Shown: positions 6,183-11,371 of the stretch, piece after piece
Position numbering within the stretch: the stretch's first letter is position 1
How the letters are laid out: each line of letters opens with the position of its first letter
Origin: Candidatus Komeilibacteria bacterium RIFCSPLOWO2_02_FULL_48_11
GTDB lineage: Bacteria > Patescibacteriota > Patescibacteriia > UBA2169
Reading direction: 5' to 3'
Assembly: GCA_001818435.1 (NCBI GenBank)
Contig: MHKO01000058.1
Coordinates: 22,129-36,242, forward strand
Length of the DNA: 14,114 nt
Made by a program: the position numbers and the translations under genes
Notes under the pieces: generated by a model
Told to the model about the DNA's origin: nothing
What the model saw: the letters and a program-made list of their open reading frames with translations, nothing else
Database searches by the model: none

Positions 6183-9100
6183 ATGTTCAGAGAAGCAGGC
6201 GCACAATCCAGTGCCCACAAAAAGAGGGGAGTGGTTTTGTGTTTTTTGGCTTTGTTTTTGGGTTTGTCGCTTCTCTGTTTTTCGCCCGCTTTGGCGCGAG
6301 CCGCGGACGACACAGGAGCGGATAATCAATTTTTAGTTATTCGGGTTTTTTATCAAGTCGCGGACTGGACAGCGCGCACTTGGCGGGCAGTAAAAATTTG
6401 GGTGATTGAGCAGAGCACGCACATTGCTCAAGCTTTTGTTTTTTGGTCAAAAGAGCCAGTTGCTAAAATTGCCTTACCTGAACCACAAGCTTTGGGCGAG
6501 GAAGCAAGTCAGCCGCAAATTTTTTCACCATTAACTTATAGAACGGAATTGAGCGCGCCAGAAAAAATTCCAGAACCGGCTGCAGTTCCCGCACCTTTTC
6601 TCAAATTCCAAGAAAAGGTGCGGGACCAAGAAAACACCAACCCGCCTGCCGGCGAGGCAGGTAACCAATTTCCAATTTTAGAACCAGACACAACACTGGT
6701 TGAACAAACGCCTATTGATGTTCCGTCGGCACCAACAGAAATTATTCCATCACAACCGGAAACAATTCCTATTCCCGATTCAACTCCAGAGCTCTTGCCA
6801 GCGAAAAAACAAAGCAGTTCTTATTATATTCCCATTCTGGCGCGCGACACCATTGCCCCTACTTCCCAAGTCAGTCCACTCGCCACTACCACCACGAGTA
6901 ATATTTTTACAGTATCTTGGACCGGAGAGGATACGGATATTACCAGTACGCCGGCAGTGGCGAGTTTTGACATTCAGTATCAGGTTGACAGCGGCGATTG
7001 GACAGACTGGCTTTTAGAAACAACTCTGCTTTCTTCTTTATTTACTACACCAACTTCAATTGAAAAAATTTACGGCTTCCGTTCACGGGCCCGGGACCGT
7101 TATGGCAATCTGGAAACTTATCCGGAAAGCGCTGATACCTCCATTTACGTTAATTTGTTAGCGCCTAATCTAACTATTGACACTCCGGCTTCTGGCTCTA
7201 CTTTATTGAGCACCACAGCTGATGAAAATCCAGCCACCGGGGATATTGAGGTGACTATTTCCGGCGCTGGCGACAATGGCGACATTATTACCATAACCTT
7301 GGGCAGTACCACGGCCACTACCACGGTTGAGAGTTTGGCCTGGTCCAAGCAGGTTGTTTTGGCCGAAGGAGCCAATAATTTTACCATCCAAGCGCAAGAG
7401 ACAGACGGCGATACCACGACCAACAACACTTATACTTTAACGCTTGAGCTCGTGCCCACGCATGACGTGGTCATTAATGAAATCGCCTGGATGGGGACTC
7501 AGAATTCCACTGGTCATGAGTGGATGGAACTTTACAATGCTTCCAGCACAGCCATTAGTTTAAGTGGCTGGACTTTGCATTCAGAAGATGGCAAGCCGGA
7601 CATTACGCTTAATTCTGGAATCTGCAGTAATTTGACTATTCCATCAAAAGGCTATTTTCTTTTGGAAAAAACAACAGAGAGCGCGACATCGGTGGCGTCT
7701 GATTGCGTTTATTCCGGTTTAGAGATTTTAGACAACGAGCCTTATGGAGAATTATTAAGATTGCGCCAAGCTAGCGGCTTTTTGGTTGATCAAATTGGCT
7801 CAACAACCGTTGCTTGGTTTGCTGGTAATAATTCTTCGGCTGCCAATCGCGCCACCATGGAGCGCAAAGACCCGACTGGCGATGGTACACTGGCTTCAAA
7901 CTGGGCGACCAATGATGGCGCGCTTATTAATGGCCAGGATGCTGGGGTTAATAATATCAAAGGCACGCCCAAGTCTTTGAACAGCCAAAACACCACTATC
8001 ACGCGGGTGGTTACTAACTTGCAGCAGCAGTACATTTATACCACCACGACATCTGTCAGATTATATTGGACCACGCCCAAAACAGCCAATCTGGCCACAA
8101 CCACGCCAGCCACTTATGATATTCGTTATCGAGACAGCGGCTGTCCGATCACTGAAAGCAACTGGTCAAGCTCTGCGCAGGTTATGGGCGAACCAACGCC
8201 ATCAGCTACTCAAGATACTGTGGCCACCACGACTGTCAGCAGTCTGACAGCCGACACTGCTTACTGCTTTGCCATGAAGACGAGTAATGGAGTGGAAACA
8301 AGCGGGTTATCCAATGTGGCCACAGTAACGACTGAAGATGGAAATAGCACTCTATTATTTAGTTTCCCGGGCGCTGGTCCTATTGGCACGCTGGCTTCAA
8401 GCTCCAGCCCGTACTTAATTAAGAACAATGTAACCATAGCCGTGGGCAATACTTTGGTTATCCAGCCCGGGACAGTGGTTAAAATGGACGGCAATTATAC
8501 CTTTACCGTCAACGGCACGTTGACTATAGGCAGCGCCAGCGATAATGTGAATGGAGCGGTTATAACTTCCAAACATGATGACACTTATGCCGGCGTTATC
8601 ACGGGCAGTAATGGCAGTCCGGCAGCGGGCGATTGGGGAATTATCACCGGAGACGCCGGCACCTCGGCGCTGACGTTCAATAACGCCATTATCCGTTATG
8701 GCGGTTTTCTCAACCAGGTAGTGCGCGTCCAAAACGGCGCCCAAGCCAGCATTACGCGTTCCATTATTGAATACAGCAATAGTCATGGCATTATTATTAG
8801 CGACGCCGCAACAAACTTAACTTTCTCTAATAGCATTGTGCGCAATACATTAGATGTTGGTCTGAGAATAACTAATTCGGCTCAGGCCGACATTCAAGGT
8901 TCCACCTTTACCGGTAATCGCCGCGGCATTAATGTTGATGCGCCAGCTGACGAAACTAGTGTAATCATTACTGGCAATAATTTCTATTCTAATAATGCTA
9001 CTTCTGGTAATCCGGCAAAACCCAATGCTGGCGTTCACTATGAGGACGCTGATACCTTAACCGCGACCAACAACTGGTGGGGGAGCGCTGATGGTCCTAT

Positions 9101-9215
9101 CACAACCAATCCAGTTACTGCGCCTAGAGATGCCGCTATGTTCACCGCACCTGGGGTTATTGATTATAGTTCTTATGCCACCACGGCTTTCACGATTTTG
9201 CCGAGCGGGCTGTAA
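6183..9215 (+). CDS. Large secreted multidomain protein: lamin-tail, FN3-like and beta-helix domains
   Basis: A 1010-residue exported protein, counted from the ATG at 6183. Residues 15-40 form a signal peptide (core GVVLCFLALFLGLSLLCF, cleavage near ALARA). Residues 95-215 are a Pro/Glu/Thr-rich linker. Residues 222-325 form an Ig/FN3-like domain with a GFRSRARDRYGNLE strand, and 330-425 a second beta-sandwich. Residues 427-580 are a lamin-tail domain (VVINEIAWMGT, HEWMELYNAS, LSGWTL). Residues 615-720 are an FN3 domain. Residues 745-1000 form a right-handed parallel beta-helix with the NNWWG turn (963-967). There is no LPXTG motif or C-terminal membrane segment, so it is released or held non-covalently. 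The role is probably adhesion or glycan binding at the surface (inference). No catalytic residues are recognisable. A TTG 12 bases upstream is in frame but less likely as the start. Confidence 0.85.
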   Translation: MFREAGAQSSAHKKRGVVLCFLALFLGLSLLCFSPALARAADDTGADNQFLVIRVFYQVADWTARTWRAVKIWVIEQSTHIAQAFVFWSKEPVAKIALPEPQALGEEASQPQIFSPLTYRTELSAPEKIPEPAAVPAPFLKFQEKVRDQENTNPPAGEAGNQFPILEPDTTLVEQTPIDVPSAPTEIIPSQPETIPIPDSTPELLPAKKQSSSYYIPILARDTIAPTSQVSPLATTTTSNIFTVSWTGEDTDITSTPAVASFDIQYQVDSGDWTDWLLETTLLSSLFTTPTSIEKIYGFRSRARDRYGNLETYPESADTSIYVNLLAPNLTIDTPASGSTLLSTTADENPATGDIEVTISGAGDNGDIITITLGSTTATTTVESLAWSKQVVLAEGANNFTIQAQETDGDTTTNNTYTLTLELVPTHDVVINEIAWMGTQNSTGHEWMELYNASSTAISLSGWTLHSEDGKPDITLNSGICSNLTIPSKGYFLLEKTTESATSVASDCVYSGLEILDNEPYGELLRLRQASGFLVDQIGSTTVAWFAGNNSSAANRATMERKDPTGDGTLASNWATNDGALINGQDAGVNNIKGTPKSLNSQNTTITRVVTNLQQQYIYTTTTSVRLYWTTPKTANLATTTPATYDIRYRDSGCPITESNWSSSAQVMGEPTPSATQDTVATTTVSSLTADTAYCFAMKTSNGVETSGLSNVATVTTEDGNSTLLFSFPGAGPIGTLASSSSPYLIKNNVTIAVGNTLVIQPGTVVKMDGNYTFTVNGTLTIGSASDNVNGAVITSKHDDTYAGVITGSNGSPAAGDWGIITGDAGTSALTFNNAIIRYGGFLNQVVRVQNGAQASITRSIIEYSNSHGIIISDAATNLTFSNSIVRNTLDVGLRITNSAQADIQGSTFTGNRRGINVDAPADETSVIITGNNFYSNNATSGNPAKPNAGVHYEDADTLTATNNWWGSADGPITTNPVTAPRDAAMFTAPGVIDYSSYATTAFTILPSGL
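6587..6625. repeat. In-frame perfect 15-bp palindrome inside the secreted protein gene
   Basis: TCCCGCACCTTTTCT (6587-6601) and AGAAAAGGTGCGGGA (6611-6625) are perfect inverted repeats around the 9-base loop CAAATTCCA. They encode residues 135-148 in the low-complexity linker, so an insertion here would be tolerated. Confidence 0.8.
6645..6661. repeat. CCTGCC-GGCGA-GGCAGG palindrome inside the secreted protein gene
   Basis: A perfect 6-bp stem with a 5-base loop, 20 bases after the 15-bp palindrome. It encodes PAGEAG (155-160) in the same Pro-rich linker. By itself the stem is short, but its GC-rich form stands out from the surrounding sequence. Confidence 0.5.
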
Positions 9216-9226
9216 GATTGTATAAT
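9198..9226 (+). promoter_or_regulatory. Likely promoter of the ZIP transporter gene
   Basis: TTGCCG (9198-9203) and a consensus TATAAT (9221-9226) are separated by 17 bases. The -35 lies within the last codons of the upstream gene. Predicted transcription starts near 9233, after the upstream in-frame TTG at 9218, which supports the ATG at 9287 as the start. Confidence 0.5.
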
Positions 9227-9245
9227 AATAGAACTTATAATAAGT

Positions 9246-9274
9246 GTCATTCCGACCCCCTCGCTCGCAATGAC
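9246..9274. repeat. Short GTCATTCCGA element, copy 5
   Basis: A 29-base minimal relative of the longer elements: GTCATT (9246-9251) and AATGAC (9269-9274) are inverted repeats enclosing CCGACCCCCTCGCTCGC. It lies in the predicted leader of the ZIP gene, 31 bases after the secreted-protein stop. Confidence 0.5.
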
Positions 9275-9286
9275 AGTAACTACTTC

Positions 9287-10036
9287 ATGCTAATTTACTC
9301 CATCATCGCCACTTTTATAGTCAGCCTAATCTCCATTGTTGGCATCTTGGCGTTTTTTCCGACTGACCGGCGGAGCGCCAGAATGTTGCGGACTTTCGTG
9401 AGCTTGGCCGTGGGCGCACTGCTGGCCGTGGTTTTTTTTGACATCTTGCCGGAAATGGCCCAAGACGCGCCATTGAGCCTGAACGTGATGTTTGGCACGG
9501 TACTGGGAAGTATTTTCTTTTTCTTCATCATTGAAAAAATCATCCACTACCACCATTGCACTTGCGAGGATAAAGCCAAAGGCCGTTACAAAACCCATCT
9601 CATCGTCAACAACCTGTTCGGGGACGGCATCCACAATTTTATAGACGGCACCATTATTGCCGGCGCTTTTTTAACTGATTTCCGTTTGGGATTAGTGACC
9701 ACCGTGGCCGTCATCTTCCATGAGATTCCGCAGGAGGTGGCTGATTTTTCCATTCTGGTTTATTCCGGACTCTCCAGGATGAGGGCCGCTGTCTTTAACG
9801 TGGCCTTTGGCCTGACGAGCGTTCTGGGCGCGGGGGCGACTTATTTTATCGCCCAGCAGATTGAAAATATCATCCCTTATCTACTGGCCATCGCGGCCGG
9901 CAATTTCATCTACCTGGCCATGGCTGATCTTATCCCGGAACTTCAGCACGAAGACAAGCGCCATTATGTCTGGCAGCAGCTTATTTGGGTGGGTTTGGGC
10001 GTGGCTTTGGTGTACGGGGTGGGCTTGCTTTTTTAA
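9287..10036 (+). CDS. ZIP family metal transporter
   Basis: A 249-residue integral membrane protein of the ZIP (SLC39/ZupT) family, which imports divalent metals such as zinc, iron or manganese into the cytoplasm. About eight membrane segments are visible, the first at 3-24. The metal-binding motifs HNFIDG (116-121) and HEIPQE (145-150) mark the two helices that form the binuclear site. The loop before them is short and metal-ligand-rich (HYHHCTC, 87-93), as in other ZIPs. The frame stays open upstream to a TTG at 9218, but those 23 codons translate a repeat element and precede the predicted transcript start, so the ATG at 9287 is preferred. It has no visible Shine-Dalgarno sequence. It may be co-oriented with, but separately transcribed from, the RRM gene. 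Confidence 0.92.
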   Translation: MLIYSIIATFIVSLISIVGILAFFPTDRRSARMLRTFVSLAVGALLAVVFFDILPEMAQDAPLSLNVMFGTVLGSIFFFFIIEKIIHYHHCTCEDKAKGRYKTHLIVNNLFGDGIHNFIDGTIIAGAFLTDFRLGLVTTVAVIFHEIPQEVADFSILVYSGLSRMRAAVFNVAFGLTSVLGAGATYFIAQQIENIIPYLLAIAAGNFIYLAMADLIPELQHEDKRHYVWQQLIWVGLGVALVYGVGLLF

Positions 10037-10053
10037 AAGAATTGTGCTAGGAT
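10025..10053 (+). promoter_or_regulatory. Possible promoter of the RRM protein gene
   Basis: TTGCTT (10025-10030) and TAGGAT (10048-10053) are 17 bases apart, and TG at 10045-10046 makes an extended -10. The -35 overlaps the end of the ZIP gene. Transcription would start near 10060 and leave a leader of roughly 125 bases before the GTG. Confidence 0.4.
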
Positions 10054-10114
10054 GCAGATGCAATCTTGTTTTAACTTTTGCCGTTTAGAGCAAAATAAAT
10101 TGGTCGTAAAATGG

Positions 10115-10186
10115 GGTTGTAGTAAGTATTTATTTTTCTTAATAACCAAAGCGCCCTAGGCGTTTAAATTATTAAGACCAAGTCTT
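10115..10186 (+). promoter_or_regulatory. Structured 5' leader of the RRM protein gene
   Basis: Three hairpins can be drawn. The first pairs GGTT (10115-10118) and TAAG (10123-10126) with CTTA (10138-10141) and AACC (10144-10147). The second, partly overlapping region has AAAGCGCC-CTA-GGCGTTT (10148-10165) with a bulged G. The third is the perfect AAGAC-CAA-GTCTT (10174-10186), which touches the GTG start codon. No Shine-Dalgarno sequence is present. The last hairpin could limit ribosome access and give temperature-dependent or autoregulatory control (inference). Confidence 0.4.
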
Positions 10187-10531
10187 GTGAGCACCAAACT
10201 TTACGTTGGCAGCCTCCCTTACAGCACTACTGACGACGAACTCAAAGACCTTTTCAGCCAGCACGGTTCCGTGGTTTCCGCTTCGGTAATCATGGATAAG
10301 TTCTCTGGCCGCAGCAAAGGTTTTGGATTCGTGGAAATGTCCTCTGATGAGGAAGCGCAGGCGGCCATAGCGGCTCTCAACGGCACTGACATGGGCGGCC
10401 GGAACATTGTTGTGAATGAAGCCCGTCCGATGACAGACCGTCCTCCCCGCACTGGCGGCGGCGGATTCAACCGCGGCGGCGGAAGCCATGGCGGTTTCGG
10501 CGGCAGCCGTCCCCCGCGTCGTGATTTCTAA
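10187..10531 (+). CDS. RRM-domain RNA-binding protein with glycine-rich tail
   Basis: A 114-residue protein with a single RNA recognition motif (about 4-80) and a short Gly/Arg-rich tail (90-112). RNP2 is LYVGSL (5-10) and RNP1 is KGFGFVEM (44-51), with the aromatic residues that stack on RNA bases. Size and layout match the small Rbp proteins of cyanobacteria and many other bacteria, some of which are cold-induced and act as RNA chaperones. GTG is used as the start because it directly precedes STKLYVG, where the RRM begins. It is followed by a strong hairpin terminator shared with the convergent otsB gene. Its RNA targets cannot be read from sequence. Confidence 0.93.
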   Translation: MSTKLYVGSLPYSTTDDELKDLFSQHGSVVSASVIMDKFSGRSKGFGFVEMSSDEEAQAAIAALNGTDMGGRNIVVNEARPMTDRPPRTGGGGFNRGGGSHGGFGGSRPPRRDF

Positions 10532-10555
10532 CCTTTGGTTAGTTGAGCGATAAAA

Positions 10556-10585
10556 TAAAACCCTCCCGTTCGCGGGAGGGTTTTA
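10556..10585. terminator. Bidirectional hairpin terminator
   Basis: A perfect 13-bp stem, TAAAACCCTCCCG paired with CGGGAGGGTTTTA, has the loop TTCG. The A-run on one side and the T-run on the other let it work in both directions, ending the RRM gene from the left and otsB from the right. The otsB stop codon lies within the stem. Confidence 0.9.
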
Positions 10586-11371
10586 TGATGGGAGAGTTTT
10601 TAAAAACCAGCCAAGGAATTTTTGCACTTCCCTTTGCTCGCGCAGGTAATATTCAGCCGCGCTGTTTTTGGATTTTCCCACTCTGACGGTGATGCCGCGC
10701 GCCAGGGCGCGAAATGCGTCTTCGTCCGTGGTGGAGTCGCCGATGTAAATCGGCAAAAAGTTCTTATGGCTTTTTTGGCGCAAATGTCTTAAAGCTGATT
10801 CAGATATGTCGCCCTTTGTCCAATTTAAATCAGGGGTTATTTCCACGGTTTTTTTATCGTGAAAAATCCGAATTGATGATTGTCGGCGGATAGGTTTAAG
10901 AAAATTTTTCAGCCGTTCTGTAAAAATCATCTCTTGCTTAATCGGCAGTAAATGGTAGTGAAAAGTTACTGAATAGGGTTTGTTTTCAATTATCAAGGGA
11001 GGGAAATCTTTCTTGATGTTTTTAACGGCCTGGCGCAACCGGTTGAATTTCACTGCTATGGTTTTGGGCAGCGGCTTGCGCTTAAGTTTGCCCTCAAAAT
11101 CCCATTCCCAGCCATGGCTGGCGGCGTAGATGAATCGTTTAACCCCGACTTTTTTCCTTATAACAGCCAGCGGGCGCCCGGTGACGATGACGACAGGAAA
11201 CATTTTATCAATCTTTTTAAGCAGGCTTCGGGTTTTTTCTGGAATATAAGCGTCGTCCGGCCTGGGCACTATGGGGGATATGGTGCCGTCAAAATCAAGC
11301 AAAAGAGCGGTCGGCCCCGAATTCTCAATTTTACTTTTTATCTCCGGCAGTTTGGAAAATGCGTACTTCAT
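10583..11371 (-). CDS. otsB: Trehalose-6-phosphate phosphatase
   Basis: A 262-residue HAD-superfamily phosphatase, the usual OtsB length, which dephosphorylates trehalose 6-phosphate to trehalose in the cytoplasm. HAD motif I is LDFDGT (25-30, nucleophile Asp26 and acid Asp28), motif II contains TGR (64-66), the motif III lysine is Lys186 in NWTKGDI, and motif IV is GDSTTDEDAF (211-220). The cap domain lies between about 100 and 180. Its ATG overlaps the otsA stop codon in an ATGA, which implies translational coupling. The stop codon sits inside the terminator hairpin. It completes the two-step pathway begun by OtsA. Confidence 0.95.
   Translation of the reverse strand: MKYAFSKLPEIKSKIENSGPTALLLDFDGTISPIVPRPDDAYIPEKTRSLLKKIDKMFPVVIVTGRPLAVIRKKVGVKRFIYAASHGWEWDFEGKLKRKPLPKTIAVKFNRLRQAVKNIKKDFPPLIIENKPYSVTFHYHLLPIKQEMIFTERLKNFLKPIRRQSSIRIFHDKKTVEITPDLNWTKGDISESALRHLRQKSHKNFLPIYIGDSTTDEDAFRALARGITVRVGKSKNSAAEYYLREQREVQKFLGWFLKTLPS

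Noticed and set aside
9218..9286. An upstream TTG start that would add 23 residues to the ZIP transporter.
   Set aside because: The added residues (CHSDPLARNDSN) are the translation of a palindromic repeat, and a consensus promoter places the transcript start downstream of this TTG. The first helix begins right after the ATG at 9287.
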